64,000 bases of DNA, from the NCBI GenBank assembly GCA_037127315.1, contig JBBBDQ010001028.1, positions 2,656,001 to 2,720,000 of the forward strand, read 5' to 3'. This DNA comes from Ascarosepion bandense (taxonomy: Eukaryota; Mollusca; Cephalopoda; Sepiida; Sepiidae). The notes under the pieces were generated by a model that searched no databases, was not told the DNA's origin, and was given only the letters and a program-made list of their open reading frames with translations. The translations under genes were made by a program, and so were the position numbers. Positions 32,896 to 44,256 of the stretch are shown in pieces (position 1 is the first letter of the stretch; every line of letters starts with the position of its first letter).

Positions 32896-33239
32896 TTTAC
32901 GTTGCAGAAAGTTTACGTTCTGATTTGCTTTCATTCTTTCAACTTCGCCGAGAATCCAAAACATTCATCAAAATGACCTCTGTGTTTTAAGAATTTGAGT
33001 TGACATTTCAACTATTGCTCCTTAGAAGCTTTCAGTTATATTCTGATAATACTTCGTGAATAAAATGAGCCCTCAACAACGGCATAACAATTAAGTCATC
33101 AAACTGATTATCACGTATTCCATATAGCATATTTTGTTCGGAAATTATATATAAGTATTCTTGTTCTTTATGTACCGTGTCTCTTCAGCACGTAGGCGAT
33201 TATAGAATTCTACTTTTTCCTATCCCTTGTCGCTCTTAA
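32896..33239. other. Unassigned sequence
   Basis: No feature recognised. Confidence 0.4.
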
Positions 33240-33920
33240 ATTTTATTTTATTTTTTTATATCTCCCAGAAATGTCAACTACAAGTCCAAGTCTCTCCAAA
33301 ATCCTGCTCCGCCATTCACTCGCTCAAGTTCATCAAATATGTATAGCGTTGCTTTCTCCTATCTCTTTCCATCTATCCATCACATGAGTATTATATTCTC
33401 CTGGCCCTCTTTCCTCATTACGTGTCGCAGAAACCTCAACTGCCATATAAGTAGACATATATCACATAACAGTCCAGTACTCACTTCTTTGTTCGCAAGA
33501 AAATCTTCCTGTCTCTCAATACTCTGCTTGGCTTTTGAAATGCGTCCTTGACCATGCCAACGCGCCTTTGGATCTCAGTTTTGAACTTTCCATCCTTTGT
33601 CAGAACATTCCCCAGGTATTTACATTTCCGTACGTGCCTGATTTTAGTGTCCCCGACTTTTAGTTGACAGTTTTGTGTCCTCTTTTTGCTGGATAGCATG
33701 AATTCGGTTTTCATGAAGTTTATGTTTAGCGCTGTCGTTCCACTTTCCCTTGCTATCTTCTGTAGGAGATCCTGTATTTTTCTTTCCCTGTCTGATATCA
33801 GAACATATGTGTACATTAAACTGTTTAAACTGTAGCGGCCAATGATGAATTCAGGCAAAATTTTTGACTCTCTCAAAATTATTTCACTAAATCCAGTAAG
33901 AGGACACATCCTTCTCTTAC
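33240..33920 (-). pseudogene. LINE family B remnant: RT palm/thumb and C-terminal tail
   Basis: The minus strand from about 33815: ISDRERKIQDLLQKIARESG, LNINFMKTEFMLSSKK, LKVGDTKIRHVRKCKYLGNV, TEIQRRVGMVKDAFQK, VLRDRKIFLRTKK (33481). After a break it continues in other frames to YLMNLSEWMAEQDFGE near 33290. These are the same blocks as in the 14 kb copy. Upstream, the catalytic box that should precede ISDRERK (ADD) has decayed. A 142-codon frame is still open. The order and spacing fit an RTE-like non-LTR polymerase, truncated at both ends. Confidence 0.8.
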
Positions 33921-34479
33921 ACCGCTTTCTAATTTTAAATATCTATTGAATTCGTTTTCTATCAATATGCAGACATTTTGCTGCTAGTATATATGACGAT
34001 ACAATTTTTAAAATGTATATAAATGCGACAGTGTGGATTTATAACTGCGAAACTGAGTCGGAAAATAAAGCATTGACATATTTAACTACTTATTCACTGG
34101 CAACACTCTACTTTTCTAAACTGTGTACTTTATATGCAAAACTGTCCGCATAATTGCTTTACCCTCCATTGATTTATTAGTAGACAGATATTTTTCGGCG
34201 TGAAAATATTTTCAATGTAACACTTACCTCATTTCATACGGTATTTTATAGCATGCATAATGTATCGAATATGCGTACAAAATGTAAATAATAGATACAT
34301 ACTTTTTTCAATGCCGGCTATTGCAATATTACTGAACTTTATACTAATACTTTTTACTGTCAGGTCAGCTCTTCTGTTACTTCTGCTTAATTTTTCAGGT
34401 CCGTATAAGGTAAAAAAACTTATTATCAAGAGCTCCGTTTTGAGCAGAGTTTGCTGCTGAGTCTCTCTGGTCATTCACT
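33921..34479. other. Unassigned AT-rich sequence
   Basis: No feature recognised; an open frame near 34.3 kb is hydrophobic but lacks any known motif. Confidence 0.4.
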
Positions 34480-36060
34480 TTAATTATGTGGCTTGGGATC
34501 AAGCATCGAGCTTTTCCTGATGGCTATTGATTCCAGCATGGCAATCTCACCAGCAGTAGGTTGTCAGGTTTTTTTTATTGATGTTATCATTAATATGGAA
34601 TCAGAAAAATGTAATAAAACTTTAATTTTTTCTTGTAGAGATGAAATCGAGTGCTAAGTCTATTGCGCAAAACATAGTATTGAAAACTGAAGTTTGTTTT
34701 GGCTGATGTTTCTTGTGTTTATTTTCTTATTATACACAGCTGCACACCTTGTTTCACTTTTGTATTTAGATCTATATGTAAAGATGCGTGGTATAAATAA
34801 AAATGATTTTTTCTATTTCCTCTTAGATTATAAGTTAATACGTATTTGTTTTGTGACAAAGAGTCTTTGATTTATTTATGGTATTCTTATGACCCAAGGA
34901 GGTATGTTTGGTATGATTGTATTATATATTTAAGATAGCGGTATTTCTATTTTTTGAATGATGTGTTCCATCCGGAGTCCAAAAGTTTTTATGGATTTTT
35001 CTTTTTGTTGGCTGACGTGTTTGTTTTTCTCATCGAATGTGATATTGTATGTAGGGTTATAGTGACAGGTTTTCTCTTTTAGATATCATTGTAGGAGTAG
35101 TTTGTGCTGATTTGGTTTTGGTGGATGTTCGTTTGCCTTTACATATAAACGTTTTCTATAGGAGATGTTTTAAATTATCTAAGCGCAAATCTAAACTGTC
35201 ATGGGAGGTTATGTTAATAATTCTTAAAATGATTTCTTTGCTGATTTGTCTATGACTTTTCCATAGTTAAGCTTCCATCGAATTAATATTCTGTATAATT
35301 TTAGCAGCGTTCACTGGTTTGCACCCCAGGTTTTGTGGGCCACCCACTCTGAAGACATGTAATGTTTTACAGCATTCTGTTCCAGATATTTTAGGTGTAG
35401 TATGAACGTATTTCCCAAGAAATCTTACTCGTTTACTATTGGGAATCCTATCTCTTCGAGTTGCAATCTTGGATCATTGTGCATTTTTTAAATTACAAAA
35501 TGTTTACATTTTGTTTTAATTTTAGAAAATATAAAATCATTATTTATTACCAATCTTTCAATCTTATTGATGCATTGCTATATCTTTCTTACTAAAGTGT
35601 GGATATGTTTGTATCGGTAACTAACAGCAAAATCACTGACATACAAAAATTAATTTATACCTTGAGTGATTTCTTTTCAATTTTACTTATTTTAATAGAG
35701 AATAGTGTAACTGACAATATATTCCCTTCTGCCACATTTTTGGTTTGGTATTGGACAGGATAGATCCAATGCGGACCTGAAATGAGTTCTAGTAGCCTGT
35801 CTTTCAATTTGAGGTCATGTAGATCTCGAATGATTCCATATTTACAGGTAATTCTGTAGTCAAACTATACAGCTCCATGCTCTTTTCTTGTAAAGTCTCT
35901 CCTTTATAAAATATTCCCTCCAAACCAGCTGGTTTACTTTACTCTTGTTTTTTCGAACGTCATTCGTTAATTTGTTGGACTCTAAATACCAAACTAAGCG
36001 ATTATTCATCATTCTCTGCATGGTTTATCATATATTTTAATAATAATTAAACTCTTTTGA
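34480..36060 (-). pseudogene. LINE family C remnant: reverse transcriptase and RNase H
   Basis: Minus-strand coding in several frames: NNRLVWYLESNKLTND (about 36000), a FRSALDLSCPIPNQK region with a decayed motif B, VSDFAVSYRYKHIHTL at the place of the YVDD box (about 35620), FIFSKIKTKCKHF, IGFPIVNE (about 35440), then WGANQ, LLKLYRILIRWKLNYGKV (about 35265), IINITSHDSLDLRLDN and a C-terminal RNase H-like segment ending in GEIAMLESIAIRKSSMLDPK (about 34500-34560). This order (RT, thumb, RNase H) fits I-like non-LTR elements. Stops and indels are frequent. The RNase H part is similar in nucleotide sequence to that at 55.5-55.8 kb. Confidence 0.75.
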
Positions 36061-37480
36061 GATCTGTTTTAAGAATACATAGTCCGAACATGCTGAATTA
36101 TGTGAACTTTTAAGTCTTCTCCGGAGGAATGTTTTGTTGTAATCTTTCTAGTTCTTAGTTTTGAAATTTAATTTGTATCGTCAAATTATTTTTCAGCATT
36201 GAGTTCCTCTTTAAAAAGCGTATTAATCAGTTTATCTTCAAATAGTAAAGAACTCATTTAAGCAGAGGAATCTTTGCTATGATTTAGAATTTTATGTTCT
36301 TCTCCCCTAAATTTGATAGAAAAAAAGAACAATTTAATGATTTAAAAATTTTAAATGATTTGACTTAAGGACAAGTGTTTGAATTCGTTCAGTTGATAGC
36401 ATTCTTGAGAAGAATCCCCAGTGACAACGGCTTCCATTGATATTTTAAAATCTGAGGTGTTGTTGGGGTAACAATACAGAATCATGGTACCTTTTTATTT
36501 AAATGTATATGTTGTTTTTCGGGAAATCAATTAACATTTATTTCAAAGGAATTATGAAATATTTTTCCTCCAAGCTATTTCTTCGTTAAGCATCGTATCA
36601 GGCTACTTTCAGTCGGTGACATTGGATCTCATGGAAGAGGGTGATTCTTGTCTGTTTCAAGAAGAAGTAAATTACTGAAAAATAATTGAAACTCATCTGA
36701 AGCGAGCTGAATGTGTAATGCTCCTCATGCCAATGACATTAGATCTCATGCAAGAGGGTGATTTTTATCTGTCTCAAGAAGATTTAATACAAAATAAAAT
36801 TAATGTTCATAACCCAAATTTGATAATGTCGTCGATACTATTTTGGATTTTCTTTTAAAGGCTAAACACTACGGTGAATGTTACGAACATATATCGCGGA
36901 TTTAACGGATTGCTCAAGAAGGCCATAGCAAACAACCCGATGAGGCCTAGAAACTAATTGCAATAATATGCAATTAAAAGAATTTTCGTTTTCTAAATTA
37001 GTCGAATTAACACACCAGAAAATTTGATCAATGATCATTCAGCTTTTCATAATGATATACCCTCGTCTTTATTGAAGAAATCACCTGTCTGATTCCCTTT
37101 CTAATTTTTCTTTATTTATTAAAAATCTGGGGATTGCAAGCTAATACCAAATTTTTCAAGCGATTCTGATTTAGGTATTTAAACAAAAGTAGATCCTGCA
37201 TTCGTCGCTCCGTTGTTCAGGTACCCTTTTGTCATTAACTCAAATGAAAGCACAGTGAAAAAATGAGTCTAGGCAGTTTTTCTTCTTTCTTACTTTTCAG
37301 TGTTTAATATAATTTTACCTTTCCTTTTTGCATAGATATATTTTGAAGTCGGATAAGAATTAGTGCTTTAATTGCGTAAGTTAACTGAAATAATCTGATT
37401 AAAGAATAGTTTTATTTTGTTATCTTCCTTCCCATAGAAGACGCTTTCAGACAGTCACAAGAATTAGTTCATTACCGTAA
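36061..37480. other. Unassigned; contains a diverged direct repeat
   Basis: About 36616-36675 and 36732-36790 share GACATTGGATCTCATG/GACATTAGATCTCATG, AAGAGGGTGATT and TCAAGAAGA about 116 bp apart. The region may include more of the LINE C RT, but is too decayed to call. Confidence 0.4.
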
Positions 37481-37560
37481 GCACCTGCCGTGATTAGCAA
37501 TCTCGTCTACTTGACCAATGCGAGAGTATAGAGTTCGATTCTCAGTCATTATCAAAAGAA
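37481..37560 (+). repeat. tRNA-like sequence, probably a SINE head
   Basis: GAGTTCGATTCTC at about 37529 matches the B-box consensus GWTCRANNC exactly. An A-box-like GTGATTAGCAATC lies upstream at a fitting distance. The ends do not pair as an acceptor stem, so it is not a functional tRNA. Confidence 0.4.
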
Positions 37561-37599
37561 ATAAACAATCCATACTTAATATTGCTCTAAGTTTCAATG

Positions 37600-38140
37600 T
37601 GCAGGTGGTGTAATGTATTTCGTGCTATTGCTCGAAATTTTTAATCGGAGATCGAGTTCCAATTTCATTTCAATTATATTTACTTATGCGCAAATACCTT
37701 TAGAAAAGTATGAATCCACCTCTTCCTTCCCCAACTATGGGTTAATTATTAAGGCGGGTATCACAAAACCATTATTATTTTTTTTTAAAATCTTACAATT
37801 TGAAAATTATTTTCTGGATCGAAATAAAATTTAATGGCTAGAAAAGAATCAATCAATCAATCAATCAAACTTGACAAAAAATAAAAATGCAGCTTTGTAA
37901 AATTGTAACCTCTGCCAGCTACTACACCCTATACTGAAGCCATTGTGGAAAAGTAATTAAATTCCAGTTATTTTAGCTATATTCACCTACTCGCAAATAC
38001 ACTTAAGAAAAAATATAAATCTACTTCTTCTCTCCAACTAATTAGTAAGACTTATATCATTGTTATCGTAAAATATTCTTCAAATCTAAAACTACTTTCT
38101 GACTTTAAATAACATGCAAAGGGTTGATAAGCTATAGAAA
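37600..38140 (+). mobile_element. Two decayed SINE copies, tRNA-Arg-headed family
   Basis: About 37604-37770 keeps GAGATCGAGTTCCAATTTCA, TTTACTTATGCGCAAATACC, AAGTATGAATCCACCTCTTC and CAACTATGGGTTAA. About 37940-38080 keeps TTCACCTACTCGCAAATACA, AAATCTACTTCTTCTCTCC and AACTA. Between them is a tail with about five AATC units (37845-37868). Both are older than the other SINEs of this window. Confidence 0.6.
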
Positions 38141-39118
38141 TAAATCAATCAATTATGTTTAACATACGACTGCTGCAAGTTTCAATTGAGGCTTAAAACT
38201 TGAATGTTTTGAAGTCTTCTCAAATCCAGCGTTTCTTACTTTCTTTTCGTCAGTACAAGTCGCAATTAAAACATCCACTTTACGGCAGTATTTCTTCTCG
38301 AACATGTTTGGTCGCTTCAATACGAGTAAATTATGTTGCACAACCCTGGAGGAACACTTTTTGAGGTCTTGTAATTTGCATTTTAATCATGAAGTAAAAA
38401 CAGCTTGTACAATTCAAAATGGCGATCAAGTGCTAACTGAAAAAGAACAACCGTAACAGTTCGTCTATGACTTGCAATCACTGTCGGTAAAATACTAAAG
38501 AATGGTTTATGGCTGTGGTTATTGCATAATACACAGGATGAAATTCACGTCGGGCAAGTTCACATTTATTAGGAGATTGTGTTACATGGCCAAGTAATAT
38601 TTCTTAAGTGTAGACTCTTGCAAGATGATATTGATATAGACCGCGATAATTATAGTAACATAAAATGTATATGTAGATACGTTTTAGGCATTTATTACTT
38701 ACATTGATCGCTTCAAGCCGAAACTTATTGAGACAGTTATGTAATCGATATATGCCTAGAGAGAAAGATAGATATCGACTAAGGAATTTCAAATTTTGGA
38801 AATGATAGCTTCCGACTACGCATCGTTTGATATCAATATTCTACCAATTTTTGATACTTAAAAATGAATAAAATAAAAATATGGTCGACCTTATAGACGA
38901 GCATCATCTCAGAAGTATAGACAAATATTATAAACGAAGATGTGGTGTGTCGTTTTTCAATAAGACGAGACACGCAATTGTGTAATCTACCAAAATTGTC
39001 TAAATTTCAAACTTCCGATACAACTAACCCAACGGAAGAAGTTTCTGTAAAAGTTTCAAGAGATTTTATTTAGTTGTTTAGGCGGCTGGGCGTTAATGGC
39101 GGAATCTTTGTCAGAGGA
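38141..39118. other. Unassigned AT-rich sequence
   Basis: No feature recognised. Confidence 0.45.
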
Positions 39119-39414
39119 TGTGCGTTGTGGCGCAGTGGATAGCTGCTCAGAATGAGAAATCAGAGAGCCGAATTCGAATTACAGTTGAATTCGTTGCATT
39201 CACTTATGAGAATTGGGAAATGTATGAATCCGTTGCTTCTCTCTCTCTAGCCATGGGTTAAATAGCAGGACAGATTGGGTTCTATAGCCTTGGTTAGCAA
39301 CCAGTATACCGCAGAAAGTACTGGCAAACTGCTGCGGGAAAATCTGCCTAGTCAATCGTGCCTCTTTCGGGACGTGATCGCTCTAGGATTAATCACGTAT
39401 GACAATTAACTGAC
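39119..39414 (+). mobile_element. tRNA-Arg-headed SINE, copy 3
   Basis: The head GTTGTGGCGCAGTGGATAGC fits the A box TRGYNNARNGG and is very like tRNA-Arg. GAATTCGAATTAC stands at the B-box position. The body has CTAGCCATGGGTTAAATAGC, GGACAGATTGGGTTCTATAG, CAGTATACCGCAGAAAGTAC and CTCTTTCGGGACGTGATCGC. Nearly full length. Confidence 0.88.
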
Positions 39415-39787
39415 TTTGTCAGAGTTGTGGTTTATGAACATTAAAAAACAATCTGCGAAAACGGTTGTAATTTCAGCAGAGAGAATCCATTTTTATTCTA
39501 TCTATTATTTCTAAAATCTTGGTTCTGATATGTAACTATTTTAGTAGTGACCGCGGAATTATCTTTCGAAGAATTACTAGTAGATTGTTAGAATCTCATG
39601 TTATTGAAATCGTTTTCTTTTTAACGGGCAAGTAAATGAAACTTTAGTTCTTTTAACTGAGAATCATCATTGCAAGATTTGGTCAGACTCCTGAATCTAT
39701 GCTTTTCTTACAACTTGTCAGTGATAATACCAACAAAATTAAGATCGATAATCTACACATTTAATTGATTAATTTGTTTTTCATTTT
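39415..39787. other. Unassigned AT-rich sequence
   Basis: No feature recognised. Confidence 0.4.
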
Positions 39788-40720
39788 ATCAATCCTTTGT
39801 TTTTTTTTTGTTTTATGGCATATCAACTTTAATATGTTATTTAATGACTACAAGATTTTTAGGATATGCTCGTATAAATAGAATATGTATCCTTTGAAAA
39901 ATATCAGTTTATACATATGGTTTCATTGACGTATTTTTGTAAAGATGGTTTTTGTCGAGTGTCAAATGTATTGCTGGTAATATTTTAGAAGAAAAATATG
40001 GAGGCAACAAAAATGTGGTTCCACTGAAGAACGCTGAAAAATTATTTAGAGACACAATGAGGAAAAACTGACTAGAGAACTGAACATTCACAGAATATAT
40101 TGAAGGAAAAGGAACTAGGCAAAACTCCAGGTCATTTACCTGAAGAGTCTGTATAAATGAATAGCAAAACGGGCCTTGACAAAGAGATAAACTTTGTTCA
40201 GAGCTATGTAGGATAGGAGGTTGTGAAGAGCCATGATCGCATACGTTCTGAAGGAACACGGCACGTGGAAAAGGTTATAGAAACATTTTCAACTTTTTCT
40301 GAGTTTAGTTTAATACTTATCGACTGGGAGGATATATAAAATTCTTCCAAGTTTGCTTTAATGCTCTTGGCATGTTTCTTTCCTTTCTACACAGGTATAG
40401 CTTAATTAGAGTAGATTAACTTCTCTAGCCTTGGATAGCAGCCAGTTTAGAAGGAATGAGAATTTTGAATTTCAAACCGTGAAACGACCCACTCCATTAT
40501 ATTGCTTAAGTATTCGTGGCAATTCACATATAAACAAAAAGCAGTTTGCTTAGATGTTTTCGTTTATTTTATATTTCAGTTTTTCAGATATGTTTGTAGA
40601 GAAATCGGTTTTATTGACATTCTGATTTGATTTATAGTTTTGGTATAGGCCCGCTATTTTAAGAAATAATGTCATTCATTTTTGCTTTTTCGAAAACTCC
40701 ATGTAGTCTGCATAGAGGCA
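39788..40720 (+). repeat. Dispersed repeat D1 copy, interrupted by a LINE
   Basis: GGCATATCAACTTTAATATG, TTATTTAATGACTAC, AGAATATGTATCCTTTG, CATTGACGTATTTTTGTAAA, GTCGAGTGTCAAATGTATTG and one TATTGCTGGTAATATTTT unit end at about 39990. D1 extension sequence resumes at about 40577 (TTTTTCAGATATGTTTGTAG, CTATTTTAAGAAATAATGTC) as in the 19.4 kb copy. The gap holds a LINE B tail and other sequence, so this looks like a nested insertion. Confidence 0.65.
39995..40275 (+). pseudogene. LINE family B remnant, C-terminal tail, nested in D1
   Basis: Plus-strand pieces in shifting frames: MEATKMWFH, ENLT-like LTRELNIHRIY, LQVIYLKSLYK, IAKRALTKR, LFRAM and RAMIAYVLKEHGTWKR (about 40225-40270). The last block is the true C-terminus of this family. 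At least three stops or shifts. Confidence 0.7.
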
Positions 40721-42099
40721 TGATAACCCAAGCCTTGAAAGAGTATGGTATTAAAAAATGTCAGTGTTATTAAAAGTAGACTTCAAATGAAGCATTGTAA
40801 AACAATAACAATAGAATTTCAAAGCAAAATATAACAAGACCTTTTTAAAGCATCAAAGTTCAGCCAGAATTGTCTAGCTATTAACATTAGCAACAGACAC
40901 CCTACTAATGATCTAATTAAATATTTACTGTCATATGTCAAAAAAAAAAAAATTAGAATACAGTGACTGCGAGTAAGAATTAATTTTGCCACTTTCAGAG
41001 AACTAACTTTCTACGACATGAAATAGAAAACCGCTTCCAAGTGTTCTTAAGGTTTGAAATTATTTATCATTGGTTATTTCATTACGTGTTTTTTAAAGGT
41101 CCGGAAATATTAAATGTTTTGGAAGTGGATAAATTAGAAATAAATAAGCGAAAAAAAATGTCCAGGAAGGAAGGTGAAAAAAACTGACATTTACATTATT
41201 TTCTGTTTATAAATTTATTTTCTTTGATTTCAAATTTTTCTGTCACTAATTTCATTTTTGCTGTTTTCAGCAATAAATTTAATATTTTGCCCATCTGATT
41301 TTGTTTGTCTTTTTGGCGAGAGTTTGCATTCTCACTACTTTGCCCTGATATCCCGTTCCCTCATAGATCTTCTTATCCGCTTTTTGTTAGATATTTTTTC
41401 TTATATCGAGAGCGTTCTTATCTTAACATATCCAATATGGCGACAGTTCAAAAATTTTTGTGCTGACCTTTTTGCAGAACCCAATGAAGTTTTTATGGAA
41501 GTCTTTCAAGCTAGCGTTATGGTTTAACGTTTCCGAACTAGTAGCAGACATTCAGCCGTCTATTTTAATCTCTGACGGTCTGCATTTCTATTCCGAGATT
41601 TGGTCATAGTCACAAAATTGGTTTCGAAATTATTGCTCGAACAAAAATATATTAATTCAATACAAGTTCCGAGAGCCACTCAAAGTAGTGGGTTACTATG
41701 TTGTATTTTATGAGAATAAGAAAAGACAAAAACGAAATTTCATGGGGGTTATACAGGAAAGGTAATAGTTAATGTCGAGTTGAAGGGATCAAGATTATAG
41801 GGACTGGGGAAAATCCTACCAGGCGTCTTTGCTACAACGCAGTAGTTATTAAGAAGAACTGTTCTAGTCGAGTTATCTAATTACTAATAAAATAAGGAGT
41901 ATGATTCACTCTTGTGTAACGTGGCTTGGTGTGTCAAGTTGCATGCTTAAGAGTTGGTGAGATGTATCTCATCAGAACACATACCATGGAAATAATGATA
42001 GAGTAGGGAGAGGCTCGAAACGTTACGTTTGTGGGGAAAAGCGTTGTAATGTGGAAAAATAATCATCCACAAAGCCACGAAGACGCTTTTGAAGTTAAT
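40721..42099. other. Unassigned AT-rich sequence
   Basis: No gene recognised. AGGCTCGAAACGTTACG near 42012 resembles the GAAAC end of a PLE-type hairpin, and CTCATCAG lies 45 bp upstream, but the two do not form the standard stem. Confidence 0.4.
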
Positions 42100-42395
42100 A
42101 AGACTGGTTGGTTGGTTGTTAATTTTTAGCAACATATAAAATTTTAGGGGCTATTTAATGTCAGATCATTTATTATATAATGTTATGGCTACATATTTTG
42201 GGCGCAATTACATGTTTTTAACTACTGATGTATTGTATATAATATTATACTTTTAGGTATTGTATATAATATTATACTTTTAGGGTAAACGTATGTTTTT
42301 TTAGTTATTAAGTTTCTAGATAATTTATTATAAGTGTATGTTTTGGTATAAACCTATTTCTTTAATATAGAACATTATATAAACGGTTTCAGTAT
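42100..42395 (+). repeat. Dispersed repeat D1-like copy, variant 2
   Basis: AGCAACATATAAAATTTTAG, GGGGCTATTTAATGTCAG, ATAATATTATACTTTTAGG (a 27-bp segment duplicated in tandem near 42232-42285), AAACGTATGTTTTTTTAG and ATAAACCTATTTCTTTAATA. The same words occur at 63345-63570, so these two belong to one sub-family. Confidence 0.6.
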
Positions 42396-42829
42396 TTTTA
42401 AATATGTTTTTCTTATGTAGTTTTTCTTGTGCTACTTATGTCTTAGAAGTACTAAGTAAATACATACAATTAAAACACGTTTTACTGTCTATGATACTTG
42501 GGATGTTGGTTTATCTTTCTTTGTTGCTATGTATGAATAGACTATGTGCTGCTGTGAAGCATTATCGTATAATTTCTTTCTTTTCTAGATACCTGCCTCA
42601 ATTTATCTACGACCGGTTGGATTAGTCAAAGCGTCGTCGGCCCAGAAAAGTCATGCACATATATTTTTATAGCTTTTTTGACCGTTATCGTGATATTATT
42701 TACTGAGAGATAATTTACAAGTATAGGTTTATAGTTTCCCAGATGTATTTCGGTACTGGAACCGAATTTAGTTTGTTGAAAATTTTCCACCCACAGTTCT
42801 TTTTTCCATTAATTGCATCACATGTTTTC
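42396..42829. other. Unassigned AT-rich sequence
   Basis: The RT of the minus-strand LINE should follow here, but nothing recognisable is left. Confidence 0.35.
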
Positions 42830-43384
42830 TCTATTTAGTTGATAGTAGATCAGGCTAGAGTTTTTTTTAATTTTGTTAATTTTGTAAGTATTTCTTTATG
42901 CAGTTTAATTACCTTTTTACATCCACCATCGAACCAGGGTCTCTTTCTTCATGTTTGGTTTGGTGGGATGTATACTTTTGTTATAACTATTAGGACTTTC
43001 GTAAGATGTCTTGCGGTTTCTGGGTTTGGCTGCTACTGCTCATCCAAGGAGAATGGAGAAATGGTCACTAATGTATGTATTGTCGTACACTATCCAGAAA
43101 AATTCTAGGTAATCTGCTGAATCACACTCGACTAGGTCAATAAGTGACAGGCTTTCAGTTGTTGAATTGATGTGTCGTTTTTTTTTCTATTGAGTAGGCA
43201 TAGATCATTATTCACAATAAATTTATCTGTAAATTGACTTTTTGTTTGTTTCTTTAAATCACCAGAGGTTATTTTGGCTATTAAAATCCCTTACAAGAAC
43301 GAAGGGTTTGTATTAATTAATATTCCAGTTTGATGTGAGTTCTGCCTATATTCCATAGATAAAGTTTAAATGTCTTTCAAGACA

Positions 43385-43462
43385 TGCGTCTCAGTTGATA
43401 AAAGCGTTGGCTAAAGTATTTCAGTTTAGAGTTCAATACCTGGACACAAAAAAAAAAAAACT
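43385..43462 (+). repeat. tRNA-derived SINE head with poly(A), second family
   Basis: GTCTCAGTTGATAAAAGC resembles a tRNA A-box region, and GAGTTCAATACC about 40 bp later matches the B box GWTCRANNC. A run of 13 A follows at 43449. Unlike the tRNA-Arg-headed family. It is too diverged at the ends to be a working tRNA. Confidence 0.45.
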
Positions 43463-43539
43463 TGAAGAGTTGAATTAGTAGAGGGTAATAAAGGAAACTG
43501 AAAATCAGATATCCTGAAGGGGATGACACGTGGAAATAT

Positions 43540-43685
43540 AATAATCTACCACGGCAGACGAAATAAAGAATTCGGTTCGAAATAATCGATCACCTGAAGA
43601 AGGATAGAGCGTACAGCGGAAACGTCGTGAATAACACATTAAAAATAAAGGCAGCAATCCAGACACTGTAAAGAGAGTGATTATT
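43540..43685 (+). mobile_element. Foldback element, right-half fragment
   Basis: GGTTCGAAATAATCGATCACC, CTGAAGAAGGATAGAGCGTA, CAGCGGAAACGTCGTG and CACTGTAAAGAGAGTG follow right-arm order. CTGAAGA begins at 43594 and GAAAC follows at the right distance, but the stem is degraded. Confidence 0.6.
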
Positions 43686-43937
43686 GAGTTGATCTATTTG
43701 ACCATTCAAAAGAATATACAAAGAGTATATAGTGGCTGTCCTGTGCAAAGTGGCTCTCAGATTAAAAGCCTGTAAGTCTAACTAAAGATCAATTTTGCTC
43801 AGTATGTATGCAGTCTTGTTAGGACAGTTAAAGTTCTTTTTATTTACTTTGTATTTATTTCAGCCCTTTATATCCTTTTTAAGATTTCTTGGAACCTTTG
43901 CAAGTCGTTTGATCCTAGTTGTACCAAATGCTCGAGA

Positions 43938-43966
43938 ATATATATATATATATATATATATATATT
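43938..43966. repeat. (TA)n microsatellite
   Basis: About 14 TA units. Confidence 0.9.
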
Positions 43967-44197
43967 TCTCTTGTGGTGTTCATGGACAGAGAGAAAATAG
44001 GGAGGCAGCGTCAGCTGAGTTCATTCTCTTTACTACCATGTATTCAAGCTCTTGCCGCGTGTTCGCATTTTAATAAGGTATTATTATTATTTGCAATAAT
44101 TATAGTTAGTACATCAGTATAAATATGTTGCCATCAATTTAGAAGGCATATCGATATAAATATTTTGCAGTCATTTTTTGACGCCATGGGCCAACTC

Positions 44198-44198
<1 letters not shown>

Positions 44199-44251
<53 letters not shown>
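44199..44251. repeat. (TA)n microsatellite
   Basis: About 26 TA units, next to the zinc-knuckle coding of the LINE remnant. Confidence 0.9.

Positions 44252-44256
<5 letters not shown>

Noticed and set aside
37481..37560. A functional tRNA gene
   Set aside because: The B box is good, but no acceptor stem pairs, so it is called a SINE-like head only.
38870..38915. A PLE-like hairpin on the minus strand (CTGAGATGATG)
   Set aside because: The first box is broken and no GAAA box closes a stem.
41258..41527. 89-codon plus-strand frame as a membrane protein
   Set aside because: Hydrophobic but with no motif, in T-rich sequence; no splice or promoter support beyond chance.
41940..42030. Another hammerhead-like PLE end
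   Set aside because: CTCGAAACGTTACG and an upstream CTCATCAG are present, but the boxes are on unsuitable strands or spacing and no 4-5 bp stem joins them.
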